From Triticum aestivum (lineage: Eukaryota > Streptophyta > Magnoliopsida > Poales > Poaceae), in the NCBI RefSeq assembly GCF_018294505.1, contig NC_057802.1:317100921-317164920 (forward strand): a stretch of DNA of 64,000 nucleotides, read 5' to 3'. This document shows, in pieces, positions 45,301-55,709 of this stretch (positions are counted from its first letter, which is position 1; each line of letters opens with the position of its first letter). The translations under genes and the position numbers were made by a program. The notes beneath the pieces are model-generated. The model saw only the letters and a list, made by a program, of their open reading frames with translations, did no database searches and was not told the origin of the DNA.

Positions 45301-46728
45301 GTCTTCGATATTTTCTAGGATTCGGCTTGTCCTTGGCAAGGAAACGACGGTGTCCAATGTAACAGATCTTGCTAAGTACTGCGTATGACAGCGTATTCCT
45401 GTCACAGCGAACACATGCACTGTAACCATGTGTCGTTCGCCCTGACATAGTGCCCAAAGCCGGATAATCATGGATGCACCAAATTATAACAGCACGCAGA
45501 AAGAAATCAGCTGGTGGGCTGCTATATAGGTCCCGAGTGAGAACACCCCTCCATAGCTGTTGAAGTTCCTCCACAAGAGGCTCCATGAACAAATCAAAAT
45601 CCTTTCCAGGACTTTTTGGACCTGGGATGAGCAAGGCCATCATGTAGTTTGATTCTTTGGTGCAGACATTTGGAGGCATGTTGTAAGGGATAACAAGCAC
45701 TGGCCACATGCTATATGTGGTGCTCTGGTGGCCAAATGGGTTAAATCCATCTGAAGCTAAGCCAAGTCTAATGTTTCTCGGGCCAGTAGCAAACTTTTCG
45801 TGTTTCTGATTGAAGCTTTTCCACTCACTACAATGTGATGGATGGCTCATTACATTCTGATATCTATACTCCTGGTTCCTAGAATGCCACAGTACATCCT
45901 CTCTTGTTTCAGCATCATGAAACAACCTCTGCAAACTTGGTGTAATTGGAAAATGTCTCAGAACATTATGAGGAATCCTCTTCACAGCATCGCCATCTTT
46001 CCATCTTGATGATTTGCATTTCGGGCATTCACTTAAGTTGGCATAATCCTTCCGGAACAGAACACAATTATTCTTACAAACATGGATCATATCATATCCA
46101 ATTCCAGCTGCACGAAGGAAATTCTTCATTTTACTATAGGTGTGTGGCAGCTCAGACGCATCTGGGAAAGCTTTCCGGAAAGCAGTCAACATCGCATCGA
46201 ATGATTTGTTGGTCATCCGCTCAGATGTCTTCACCTAAAGAAAGGTGACCATAGCTGAGAATACTGACAGCTTATTTCCTGGGGTGACACCCACGTTGCA
46301 TTGTTCCAACATGCGGGCCCACCGTTTTTCTTCCGCAGGTTCACGGAATGCATGAGCATTTCGTAGCATTGTATCAATGTTGGTCAAACTCACTGGCTCC
46401 ACCACCACCTCCTCCTTCTCCTCTTCCACCTGAGCATCAGGCAGATCAAGATGGTGATCTGCTGCTTCCACGTAGTCAATAACATTGACGTTCACAGCTT
46501 CACCATGATGAACCCACCTAGTATATGTGACCGACATCCCATACAAGTGTAGATGATTTTGCACAGTTGACTGGGGTCTTGTAACTGAATTCATACAACT
46601 GCTACATGGGTAGAGCACATTGATTTTCGACCACCGTACTCAGCTTTGATAAAGTTCATGAAGTTTTCAACCCCCTCGACATATGCAGCGGAGAATCTTC
46701 GAGCAGAAGTTATCTAAGTCATGTCCAT
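42363..46728 (-). pseudogene. CACTA transposase TNP2 (Transposase_21 type), with DUF4218/DUF4216-like parts, broken
   Basis: The ATG at 46728 gives MDMT then TAG at 46714-46716 (fits TGG), then SARRFSAAYVEGVENFMNF. A frameshift near 46640 leads to NVLYPCSSCMNSVTRPQS. A TAG at 46235-46237 precedes VKTSERMTNKSF. The core 46234-45101 has CPKCKSSRW, RNIRLGLASDGFNPFG, TKESNYMMALLIPGPKSPGK, RAVIIWCIHDYPALGTMSGR, and HVFNAKHENRD, which are TNP2 motifs. A TAA at 45098-45100 precedes DLDLRHNLDVMHIEKNIC. The DUF4218-like stretch is split by the element at 43515-44356. A GTAAGTG donor follows ILPYIK near 43335; exons near 43240-43150 and 43070-42363 carry the DUF4216-like end. It once catalysed CACTA excision. 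At least four breaks rule out function. Confidence 0.92.
43515..44356 (+). mobile_element. Mutator-like foldback element with 9-bp target duplication
   Basis: It starts GGGATAATTGTATTCATACC and ends ggtatgaatacaattatccc, and the arms stay nearly inverse for about 400 bp each, around a centre near 43925-43955. The 9-bp duplication ttcaatgta lies at 43506-43514 and 44357-44365. The length is 842 bp, and there is no coding region. Removing it in thought restores an unbroken reading from CSKYIE to TSDQLSKEVDED in TNP2. The 9-bp duplication and long arms point to a Mutator-type (MULE) foldback. Confidence 0.9.
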
Positions 46729-46779
46729 CTGTTAGACATACAAATTAGTTCTTCTACTAGATATTACAGGAAAAACATA

Positions 46780-47200
46780 TATGCTTTTTTATGAAGTCCA
46801 GAAAAAAATACCTAGGTCGATGTCTAAAGCTATGGCAAGATATTTGGACGAGCAGATCTAAGTAACGAAATATATGTGAAGCTAATTCAGCAAACAGATT
46901 TGAGTGCTAAATTATGGCAGGCTATTTCAGCAGTCAATGAGGCCGAGCATACAGCCATCAAACTATCGAAGGCCATCGCAGCAACAAAGATCGAGTATAA
47001 AACGGTGTAGAGCTATTTCACCTAACAGATTGGCTACTAGACCATGGCAATCTATGTCACAATAAATATATGGCAGGATATTTTAGCAACTAATCGGCCT
47101 TGGCATGCCATCTCAGCTAAGTAGATTGAGTGCAGAACAGGGCAAGGAAGCTTCTTAAGCAGATCATATTGACGGTAAACTACTTCGGCAAACAGTGAGA
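46780..47200 (+). repeat. degenerate short repeats upstream of TNP2
   Basis: Motifs such as tatggcaggctatttcagca, catggcaatctatgtcac and tatggcaggatattttagca recur with cagattgagtgc/cagatttgagtgc at spacings of about 60-90 bp. It is probably a leader or subterminal array of the CACTA element, but no terminus is found. Confidence 0.45.
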
Positions 47201-47288
47201 TTAACAGCGTCTATTAGCTAACATTCAGCGCTACACCGACATGCACGGGGCCTTAGTCTAGAATGCGCGTACCGTGGGAGAAGCTGAC

Positions 47289-47385
47289 CGCCGTGCATCT
47301 CCACACAAACGTCGCCAGTGGTGGCAGCGCTGACCGCCGTGCACCTCCACAAGAACGTCGCCAGCGGTGGCGGTGCGGCTAGAGG
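47289..47385 (+). repeat. 48-49 bp direct duplication
   Basis: gaccgccgtgcatctccaca, then acgtcgccagtggtggc, is followed at once by gaccgccgtgcacctccaca, then acgtcgccagcggtggc. Two copies in a GC-rich leader. Confidence 0.8.
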
Positions 47386-47639
47386 ACGGCAGTCTACGAG
47401 AGCGTACTGTGGGAGCGAGAGGATCGCCGTGCGTCCCCCTCGATGAACCGCGGCGCTGACGTATCGGCGCAGCGGGGAGGGCGGCTTTGGCGGAGCGAAT
47501 GGAGTGGAGGGGGATGGTGGGAGGGGGGTTTGGGGAATATTATTGGCTAGTTGGCTGAAGGGCGGTTGAATCCAGGATTAGGGGGGGATTTTTGGGTGGG
47601 GGGGGGGAGGATTTTCGCGCGGTGGGCGGGGGGAGTTTG

Positions 47640-47935
47640 GCGCATGGTCGGTTTCTCCAAGTGCAGTCCCACGTGTCAGTGAAGAGGCAAGCCGAAGCGC
47701 GTTCCGTTTGCGTGAGCCGTGTGCAGGACCGAACATGTGTGGGGTGCAATGCGACCGCGACAGGGGTGCTATGAGTGTACCGCCTTTTCCTTTTAAACTA
47801 GGTGCTTCGCCCCCTCAAAAAAAACTTGTTGCTTCGCGCGATCCATCGATACTACTACTAGTAATCCGGTAATCCCGACTAAAACGGCGCGGCCGGGTCT
47901 TTTCCCTCGCGATATGCTGGGAGGTTGGCTCAGTT
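47640..47935 (+). repeat. repeat module M1 of the 47-55 kb family
   Basis: Blocks: cagtcccacgtgtcagtga, gcaagccgaagcgcgttccg, gcaatgcgaccgcgacag, gtgtaccgccttttcc, and cgcgatccatcgatac with an accc-tail. Similar orders occur near 51640, 53040, 54290 and 54640. I cannot assign a function. Confidence 0.6.
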
Positions 47936-48235
47936 GGGTTTTTTAGGATGAGTAATGCTACACCTACGTAATCCCAGTTACGTAATTAACGTAATGTGAG
48001 ACATGTGAGCTGTTGATTGTAGATTGGGGGGAGGGAGGGGCCCACCACCATGAAAATCAGGAGAGGAGAGAGAGAGGCAATTTACATTAACCCTTTCGTA
48101 GGTTCCCGTAGATGTAGAAAGATGTGAAATGCCTGAATGTGTAGTGGACGTACTATTGGAGTGCCTAAGATAAATTGTGTATGTATAGATCCTATGTGTT
48201 TATTTTACTTCGCATGTTAGCTTTGTCTCGGTTCA
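47936..48235 (+). other. non-coding; one copy of the gtgaatgtgtag motif
   Basis: Near 48121 it has agatgtgaaatgcctgaatg, then tgtagtgga, a member of the motif family listed at 55000-57600. No gene seen. Confidence 0.45.
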
Positions 48236-48434
48236 ATAAAAAGCAGAGTTGGTGATGATGGTGTGCCTGCCATCCTGCAATATAGGCCGTCCGATCTATA
48301 TCTAATGGATAGGAAGGAAACTATAACAATTTACCCGCACTCCTCTCCACATTTGCAGATAAGGCCTTCCCTCGTTCATCCTTTTCTCCCGCAAGATCTT
48401 GATCTTCTGTGCAACGCATGGGCATCTTGCTAGT
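48236..48434 (+). mobile_element. single arm of the palindromic element family
   Basis: Equals the right arm of 22660-23098: agttggtgatgatggtgtgc to gggcatcttgctagt. Confidence 0.75.
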
Positions 48435-48559
48435 ACTCCTACAATATACTATATTATTGTGAAAGTTCATATACACCGGCCGAGATTAATGCAAACACGG
48501 CAGATTTTCATTACATTTCGAACTTTTATAGGACAGAAAAATAAAAGAAACCCGACCCA

Positions 48560-49060
48560 AAACCTATTCTACGGCGGCGACGGACGTCCTCCATCTGCGA
48601 TCTCTATGTATGGGGGTGGGGTTCAAGACCCGTGAAGTGAAGGTGCGGTCTCCGGCGAGGAAGAGTAGAACACGGGATACGGACCGGCCAGTTGGCACAC
48701 CATGCCCTGCCGCCTCCCATGCCCTACTCATCCTCGGAGGGGTCCCCGACCTCGGCGGTGCCGGACGTTGGACGGCGGCAAGTAGGACGCGTGGCTGACG
48801 GTGCTCCCGTCGTCGGCCGCCAGCGTGGCCATCGCTTGTGCGGTCGCGTCCGCGTACGGCTACGCCGCTATTGCGTCGCGAGAGGCGACTTGAGCGAGGG
48901 CGGCGACCTCGAGCTTCATCCCCGAAGACAAGCTCTCCCGCAGAGCGTTCGTGCTTGTAGTCATGGAGGATGTGGTGCCAGGTAGGAGGACGATGCGCTA
49001 TGGTGTGGAGGTTAGCTCGGCGTTGCCGCTTTAAGTAGCGCATTCTGGTGAAGCCAAGCG
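48560..49060 (-). other. GC-rich coding-like stretch, unrecognised
   Basis: On the minus strand near 48960 an ATG gives MTTSTNALRESLSSGMKLEV, then AALAQVASRDAIAA, a TAG, then ADATAQAMATLAADDGSTVS. The alanine-rich helical pattern is coding-like, but the frame is broken, and another frame is open as well. No family is recognised. Confidence 0.25.
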
Positions 49061-49394
49061 TCCTGGTGCGTCATTAAGTCGCCGGAGTTGGTTCCTCGGG
49101 CACCGAGCCTCTTAACGACGACATACAGACGGACGACATGAATGCGGGCAGCTGGCGCCGGCTGGGAACGCATCGCGTGACGATGCGAGGGACGAGGGTT
49201 TTTGGTGTGCTAGTGTAGTCAGCTGCGGTCGTGGCAACGTTGGAGATGCCCTTTTCTCGCATGCGATCGATGCATGTCATTGAAAAATCAAGACGACCCG
49301 GCATGGTCTCAGGTCCTGAGAATGCCGTTGGCCGCGCTACACCACTCCGCGGACGCGTCCCGACGCCCCGTGCATCCTCGACGAGCCGTGTGTT

Positions 49395-49628
49395 GGGGTG
49401 TGTTTGGATTGTGGCCAAAGTGCACCTTACCAAAATTTTGGTCATGACCCAAAGATTGGTCTTTGTTTGGATGGTTGCCATTTTTTTGGCATGCCAATGA
49501 AATCTAGCCAACTCTAGTTCATTTTTCTTGCCAATGTCGGCCAAATCATGGGCAACCAAAACCTCAAGCAAAATTTTGGCTACCCAATGCTTTGATGGGG
49601 CAACCTTGGGCACAAACCAAACATACTG
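49395..49628 (+). mobile_element. MITE-like element with imperfect inverted repeats
   Basis: The left end gtgtgtttggattgtggcca and the right end ggcacaaaccaaacatac are inverse relatives, and both arms hold a ccaaaattttgg or caaaattttgg block. Length about 234 bp. The superfamily is not decided (Tourist-like or hAT-like), and no clear target duplication is seen. Confidence 0.5.
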
Positions 49629-50360
49629 TTGGTCGTCCCACAACACTAACGCCACCCTCGGCACACTGAAACCGACCGTGTCTAGCGATGATGAGCATGT
49701 CGCTCACCGTGGTGGCCGTGTCCAGAGGCGGTGCTGGAGCAGCGCCACGTTGTTGGCCCCACAACCCACATGAATGGTAGCCGGTGGCAAGGAGGTCGTG
49801 GGCCAGCTCCTCCATTGGACTAGTATGCGCTACGTCGTCCCAACAGGTGTGCCCCACATGTTGGTTTCCCTGTTTTCCCGGCCATATTCGAGCGTTAGTG
49901 CTCCGCGTTGCACATTAGGCCTTTTACTATGTAGGCCAAGCGAGACAACTTATTGTTTATTTGAGCCGTTCAAGTATAATCATGAGGAGTTTGCTTATTT
50001 CTCATTCCTCTCCAACCCTCTTCTCCATCGATCATGTCGCCCTCCGGTCGAGTCCATCCTCCCGCATGCCTCATTTGAACATTCCGCCGAGTATCGTTCG
50101 CATGTGGGCCTAGACCATGCTTGTATTTCCAATGTTTTGTAATTTGTCCGACATGCATACAAACAAATGGTTCGTTTAAAGTTTCACTTTGACTCCACTA
50201 CGTATCGCTCCGCGTCTTAGTTTTGACATCCCATTCGGTTCATGCCTCGACACATGTTGACGAGATCGATTGATGTTCAGAGATCAATTGCATGTCGTGC
50301 AAGGAGATAAAGGTTTGGTCTATTTCAATGATAGAAATGACCCGCAAGGGGGGTCTGTGG
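49629..50360 (+). other. non-coding, nothing recognised
   Basis: One plus frame of 122 codons (49774-50142) has no domain and no promoter signs. I do not call it. Confidence 0.35.
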
Positions 50361-50367
50361 GGATCAG

Positions 50368-50594
50368 AGGGAGTATATTGTACGTTCATAAGCGAAACGA
50401 ATGTATTGTACCCACCCTAGTCCTCTTTTAATCGATCTCCGGACCCCGAGATGAAATCGAGAGAGAACGAGTGGGGGCATGTGCGATACCTAAGGCGGAT
50501 TCAAAATTTTGAACCGGTGATCATAGCATCCGCAAATCATATATAAAGGGTATTCAATGTTCGTTTCGTTTTTGAACGTACAATATACTCCCTC
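50368..50594 (+). mobile_element. small inverted-repeat element
   Basis: The arms gagggagtatattgtacgtt (50368) and its inverse aacgtacaatatactccctc (ending 50594) match over about 35 bp, including cgaaacga/tcgtttcg. The right arm runs into a ctccctcc Stowaway-like start at 50587. Confidence 0.65.
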
Positions 50595-50898
50595 CTATCC
50601 TTTCTAGTTTACATATAAGTTTTATGTGTAGTCAAAGTATCTCTACTTTGATCAAAGAAGTATCAACATTCAACAACGCCCAATCAATATTGTTAGATTC
50701 ATACGTACTCCTAGATTTGTACTCGAGATGGTTTCCAATTTGCTTTCAACCACGTGAATGTGCTTGTTCTCGCGCATGCTCTTCCTACTAGGATTTCGCC
50801 ACGTATAGCCAATAGTAACTTTTTTAAGCTCCCTGTCCAATACTACTAGTGGAGTACTGACAACATCTGTACTAGAGTATGCAGTGCTCATAGTAGTA

Positions 50899-51418
50899 CT
50901 CCCTCCTTCCATTTATATAGGGCCTATGTGGAGGAGAGAGATGTGAAAAATTAAGGGGAGTGAGCTCTCATGCAAGAGCCTAGCTATATACGCATTCCTA
51001 GTTAAATACAACAAATATGAAGAAAGAGATGGAGAGGAGATGGAAAAAAGTACTAATACAATAGCCAACCTTATAATTTTTTTTGCGGGAAATAGCCAAC
51101 CTTATAGCCCACACTACTGTATGAGTGCATATAATAGATGATGGCTATAGATGACATGGCAGTTCCTTATAGCCATCGACTGGCTATATTATTAACCATG
51201 CTCTAATGCGTTTTTCAAAACCGCATTTGACTATTGACAATATTAATAGTACATGAGATGTATAATGTGAAAATTATATCATTGGAAGCTCCTTTCACAT
51301 ACGAATTTGACCGTATGCTTTGTGTAAGTTGCATGTCATATATTATTACTCTAACATTTTGGTCAAAGTTAGCCTCGAAAAACGCATTAGGCCCGGTATA
51401 GTAAATGGAAGGAGGGAG
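50899..51418 (+). mobile_element. Stowaway-like element, 520 bp, with a nested insertion
   Basis: Starts CTCCCTCCTTCCATTTA and ends taaatggaaggagggag, with TA on both sides (50897-50898 and 51419-51420). Inside, about 51060-51210, is a block with atagccaaccttata repeated, and tatagccatcgactggctat, which looks like a second small element. The coding frames inside are not real genes. Confidence 0.75.
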
Positions 51419-51565
51419 TAGTAGTGGAAGTGGATCCTCTGACGTAGGTATCCCTGCCTTACCCTCCCTTTCGGTCACTTACTGGCGGACCCCATGCTTG
51501 CTAGGCCCTACATGTCAGTTACTCAATGGGTTCGGCCACGTCAGGGGATCCTCATCCGTAGTATA

Positions 51566-51610
51566 ATCCCTCTGTTTTTATTTACTCCGCATAAAACGGA
51601 GGGAGTGGTA
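51566..51610 (+). mobile_element. Stowaway fragment
   Basis: A short tract with aatccctctgtttttattta and aaaacggagggagt, the two termini without most of the middle. Confidence 0.5.
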
Positions 51611-51639
51611 GTATAAATGATGCGGGCAGGGGAGGGGGA

Positions 51640-51790
51640 GGGACGTCGGTTTGCTCTCAACTGTGGTCCCACAAGCGAGCGAAAATGCAAGACGAAGCGC
51701 GTTCCATTCGGTGAGTGACGTGGAGGGTCTAGCGTGCCGGGCTGCAACGTGAACGCGACAAGAGCGATGTACAGTCAAAATTGATTGACC
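51640..51790 (+). repeat. repeat module M2 of the 47-55 kb family
   Basis: Blocks tgtggtcccacaagcgagc, gcaagacgaagcgcgttcc and gcaacgtgaacgcgacaag match module M1 in the same order. It lies 150 bp before the gene at 51941, so here the module acts as an upstream flank. Confidence 0.6.
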
Positions 51791-51940
51791 GGTCGTCACC
51801 GGAACCACTATTCACACCAGAACCTTCGCTGCTCGGCCTATGCCAGCCACTGCCATAAAACCACACCTAATCTCTAGCCCCTTCCCCCACCTTTCGATCC
51901 CCTAGCCCGCATCAAGCGTCCCCTAGTTCGCTGGAAAGCC

Positions 51941-52770
51941 ATGGTGCGCCGCAAGATCACGTACTACAAGATGCTGATGCCGGAGCACCGCACAGAAATC
52001 GAGGCAGCGGTCGGCGCCACAGACCTCCGTTCCGAAGCTCGCTTTGCGGCGGGCCAATCCTCGAGTTCTCTAGAGCCAAGCTACGAGGAAGAGGAAGCCG
52101 ATCCAATGTTCATGGCAGAGGTCACGGCGCAGAAGGCCCCCGATGGGTATGAGACGATGGACGTCGACTTCGTGCCGGTGTCCGAGTCCCCCATGGTGCA
52201 GGCGGACCAGCGGTTCAACTTGGCGATACTAAAGGAGGACCGGGAGGCAGAGGCTCAACTCGACGCGGAGCGCGTGCATGCTGCTGCCATCGAGGCTCTC
52301 CTGCAGGCGGAACCAGATGTCGTGGATGTGAACCGGGCGGCGGAGGATCAACTTGAGGCAGAGCGCGCGGATGCCGCTGCCATCGAGGCCCTCCTGCACG
52401 CGGAACTAGACATCCTGGACTTGAACCGGGCGGCAGAGGCTCAACTCGACGCGGAGCACGCGGATGCCGCTCTCATCAAGGCCCTCCTGCAGGCGGAACC
52501 GGACGTCCTGGACTTGAACCAAGCGGCGGAGGCTCAACTCGACGGGGAGCGCGCGGATGTCGCTGCCATCGAGGCCTCTTGCAGGCGAAACCAGACATCC
52601 TCAACTTGAACCGACCGGTGCTCTTGTCCGTGCAGAGCACCCGCATGCTCCGCGTGAACGAATAGCTGGAGGCCAAGGACAACCACGGTGCGGAGACACA
52701 CGTCGGCAACTACGGCTGGTTCGCGCCGGCAGACAAAGATGACGAGGCCGTCTCGTTCCGCGAGCAGTGA
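51941..52770 (+). pseudogene. unknown gene with 31-residue repeats, frameshifted
   Basis: ATG at 51941 gives MVRRKITYYKMLMPEHRTEI, then an acidic region (SYEEEEADPMFMAEV). About residues 105-225 hold four copies of a 31-residue (93-bp) repeat around AEAQLDAERADAAAIEALLQ followed by AEPDVLDLNRA, a helical, alanine- and leucine-rich pattern. A one-base deletion near 52576-52578 shifts the frame; beyond it the other frame continues the repeat and reads NLNRPVLLSVQSTRMLRVNE, has TAG at 52663-52665, and goes on through GNYGWFAPADKDDEAVSFRE to TGA at 52768-52770. I do not recognise the family. The repeat could be a coiled or solenoid helix array. A module at 51640 and a weak cataaaacc box precede it. 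Confidence 0.6.
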
Positions 52771-52845
52771 TAGTTTTTCTTTATGTTGTTGTTTTTATGG
52801 ATCTTTTGCTGTGTAAAAACATATATTGTTATGCAAGTCACCTGA

Positions 52846-52950
52846 CTTGGGTCAGTCTACCATTTCAGGCGGTTGGATGAATATCCTACGTCTCCTAACC
52901 CTTCTTCCTCACCTCTTCTTCTTCCCCAACAGACCACCGCACGGGTCATA
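52846..52950 (+). repeat. dispersed repeat shared with 20090-20200
   Basis: tgggtcagtctaccatttca, ggcggttggatgaatatcc, tacgtctcctaaccc, and accgcacggg in the same order as at 20.1 kb. Confidence 0.7.
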
Positions 52951-53039
52951 TGGATACTCCCCAACATGTGGTTGGATAAACATACTCTATGAACGAAAAT
53001 TATGTGTCAGCGGTAGGATGGCTGAGTTTGGTTTGTTCG

Positions 53040-53345
53040 CATGCGACAGCACTTGTCAGTGAGGGTGCGTTCCCTTGGTTGGGTTTGCGGCGTGTAGGAT
53101 CGACTGTGTGAGAGTGCGGTGCGACCGCGGCGTGCAGGAGCGACCGTGTGAGGGTGCGGTGCGACCGCGACAGCCGTGCGCAAGTGTACCACCTTTTCAT
53201 TTTGAAAACTTTAGGCAAGCTTGGCAAAAATGTGTGGTGAAGTATGGCAATGCAAGGCCTAGACCCAAACAGGATAAGTACGTACTACATACTAGGTGTA
53301 CTAGTGTTAAAAAAGAAAGGCGGGGTTTTCCTTCGCGGGGTTAAT
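53040..53345 (+). repeat. repeat module M3 of the 47-55 kb family, with internal duplication
   Basis: Blocks cttgtcagtgagggtgcgtt, gtgtgagagtgcggtgcgac, and again gtgtgagggtgcggtgcgac, then gtgtaccaccttttcattt. The gcggtgcgaccgcg stretch is duplicated inside the module. A tail with gaaaggcggggttttcc matches M1 and M5 tails. Confidence 0.6.
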
Positions 53346-53850
53346 CGATTCAAATCCTCGTTTCACGTGTCAATTAATGCGTATTTTTTCTCCAAAGCCC
53401 AAAGAGCTAACCATCTCACTCCTCATCGCTTGATTAATGCAGCGCCATGCAAACCAACCTTCTCACTTCCGCATGCATGCAGGGGATATTAATGTCCTTG
53501 GTTGCTAGTACGAGGCAAACTCCATCAATTTTGCCTCGATTAGTGTTAGTGGTCTTTTGCAAATTGTAATTTTGATATACTGGCCTTGTGTACTAAAAAA
53601 AATGGAGGTAGTAACTATATTTGACTTCCTTCCACATTTCGGTGACGTCGACGATATCTCGAACGTTGTGGTTTGGCGAAGTGCGTTCGACGGAGAACAC
53701 CATTGAGGGAGACCACGGTAAGTCGTTCGCAAGTGCCGCCTGCAAGCCGAGACAACCGCCTTATTTTCATCCAGGAAGTCCATTGAACCAAAGGACGCGT
53801 AAATGTACTAGTACTACTCGTACACAATAGCGTCGTCCGTCCAGCTTAGT
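53346..53850 (+). other. non-coding, nothing recognised
   Basis: A few short open frames; none has a domain or supported start. Confidence 0.35.
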
Positions 53851-53854
53851 GCGG

Positions 53855-53960
53855 TGAGATGGTTTCTCGAAGAAGACGACGGAGAAGCGGAGTCAGCGAA
53901 GAGTGAAATGATGGTTGCTTCGTCCGTGCTTTGTGATTTGACGCCTCACTGCTTTGTGAT
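53855..53960 (+). repeat. local duplicate, matched at 54430-54590
   Basis: gaagaagacgacggagaagc, gagtgaaatgatggttgctt and ctttgtgatttgacgcctca recur at 54430-54590 (gaagaagatgagggagaagc, gagtgaaatgatggttgctt, ctttgtgatttgacgcctca), with about 80 bp more in the second copy. Confidence 0.75.
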
Positions 53961-54056
53961 TTGTGATAGAAGGGACAGGGGAGTAGACTCTGTGCTCTAT
54001 ACTGTACATGCGTCCAAGCACGGGAGAAAGAGGAGAGACGTTGCATTTTTCTATTC

Positions 54057-54081
54057 CTTCAATCAATCAATCAATCAATCA
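54057..54081 (+). repeat. (CAAT)n microsatellite
   Basis: About five to six caat units in ttcaatcaatcaatcaatca. Confidence 0.9.
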
Positions 54082-54289
54082 GGGAGCTTTGGTTCCATCC
54101 TTTTGGCTTTGGCAACACCATCCACAATGGTTCCCACGATGCCAAAAGCTATTTTCACATTTGGCTACACATTGTGGATGCCCTTAACCGTACCAATTGG
54201 TTTTGGTCCTCTGTGCTATCTATACAAATCTCAATTATATTGATCTAAAAATTTATAGAATCAAGATTAGTAAAAAGGTGGTGATTTTG

Positions 54290-54420
54290 CCTCGCGGATG
54301 GCGGGGGAGGTTTCTTATTTTTAGAGGATGTTGTCCTGGCGGTTTGCTAACATGCGGTCCCACGTGTCAGTGCTTTACCAAGCCGATCCGCGTCCCACAT
54401 GAGGCAGAACAACGGCAGAA
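54290..54420 (+). repeat. repeat module M4 of the 47-55 kb family
   Basis: gcggtcccacgtgtcagtgc, then accaagccgatccgcgtcc, parallel the start of M1. Confidence 0.5.
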
Positions 54421-54429
54421 GCAACACGT

Positions 54430-54590
54430 GGTTAACTTGAAGAAGATGAGGGAGAAGCGGATTCAGCAACGAGTGAAATGATGGTTGCTTTGTCCCTCCA
54501 ATTATTTTTTTAGCATTATTACTTTGTCCCTCCAACTTAACTGCGGGAAAGGTGCAGCTTTGTGATTTGACGCCTCATTGCTCATTACTA
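54430..54590 (+). repeat. second copy of the 53855 duplicate
   Basis: See 53855. This copy has ctttgtccctccaa twice around it. Confidence 0.7.
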
Positions 54591-54639
54591 CGCCGGCGCC
54601 ATGACTGGGTGCTTCACCCCGGCTGCTCTGCACAGTATT

Positions 54640-54880
54640 CCGGTATGGCACGTGGACCCGATAGCTTGATGTCCCACATGTCAGCGAAAGGGACTAGAAG
54701 ATTTATGAAAGCGAGCGCTCGACTCTTACGACGGAGGAGTACACGACACGACGGCCCAGTGAACTGTCACTTGTACTGTATAGTACTATAGTTTTGCTGT
54801 TTCGCATGATCCATCGGTACAAACCCGATTAAACAGGAAAGGGTGGGATTTTTCCCGCGCGGTATTTGATATTGGCCATA
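54640..54880 (+). repeat. repeat module M5 of the 47-55 kb family
   Basis: gatgtcccacatgtcagcga, then cgcatgatccatcggtac, aaacccgatta and gggatttttcccgcgcggta match the end of M1. Confidence 0.5.
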
Positions 54881-55334
54881 CATTTCAAAGGAAATTTTAA
54901 TGTATGCAAAGTGAATAATTAAGTAACAATATGATATCTAGTAAAACTAAAAACACATATGATTTATTGTGTTAGAGTGTAGTAGTAGTGCTGTATTGCA
55001 TAGTTGTTAGATGTAACATGCGAGAACGTGTAGAGATGTAGTTTTGGAGGGCCTACAGAGATAAAAGCGTAATACGTTCACCGAACTTCAGAATAAGCTG
55101 ATTACGGTCACTATATACGTTTTGCGGTGATTATACGGTCACTTGCTCACGGTTCAGCATCGGATTGCACTCTGTTGACCGGCCAAATAGTCTGCGTGGC
55201 ACCATGTTGACTAGTTAAATTGACCATGTTCCTTGTGGGTCCCACCTGTCAGTTCGCATAGGGAAAAGGTCAGATAAACACAAATCTACGCAGGCGCGCC
55301 AAGACTCCAACCCGTGCGCGGGGATCACCTGGTT

Positions 55335-55580
55335 GTGTATGTGTCTGTCAGGGCCTGATGTGTGCGCATGCACGTGTAGGTTGAGCACTTGAGCGTGAGA
55401 GTGTGTGTTGGTCGTGTGGTGTACTGGTGTGTGCATGCATGCGTGCGTGTGTGCGTGTGAGTGTTGCGTGCGTGCGTGGCTGCGTGTGTACGTGTGAGTG
55501 TTGCGTGCGTGCGTGGGTGCATGTGTTCGTGTGTGTTGCGTGCATGCAGTTCGTGTGTATGCGTGCGTGTGTGTATAATC
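55335..55580 (+). repeat. GT/GTGC-rich minisatellite
   Basis: gtgtgcgtgtgagtgttgcg and gtgcgtggctgcgtgtgt alternate with a weak 45-bp order (55450, 55500, 55530). Long open frames on the minus strand (HTRTH-like) come from it. Confidence 0.8.
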
Positions 55581-55709
55581 ACCACCCCAGCTCCTGCTTG
55601 TTAAAATAGACGGCTCAGCATACCAATACAAGGCCACCTTGTCTGCTGTGCCCGCGGTCATGACTTCGAACCACCGTCCAATATTTTTTTGTCGTTTGTT
55701 TTCATTCTT

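Noticed and set aside
49774..50142. A 122-codon plus frame
   Set aside because: No domain, no supporting promoter or splice site, and average composition.
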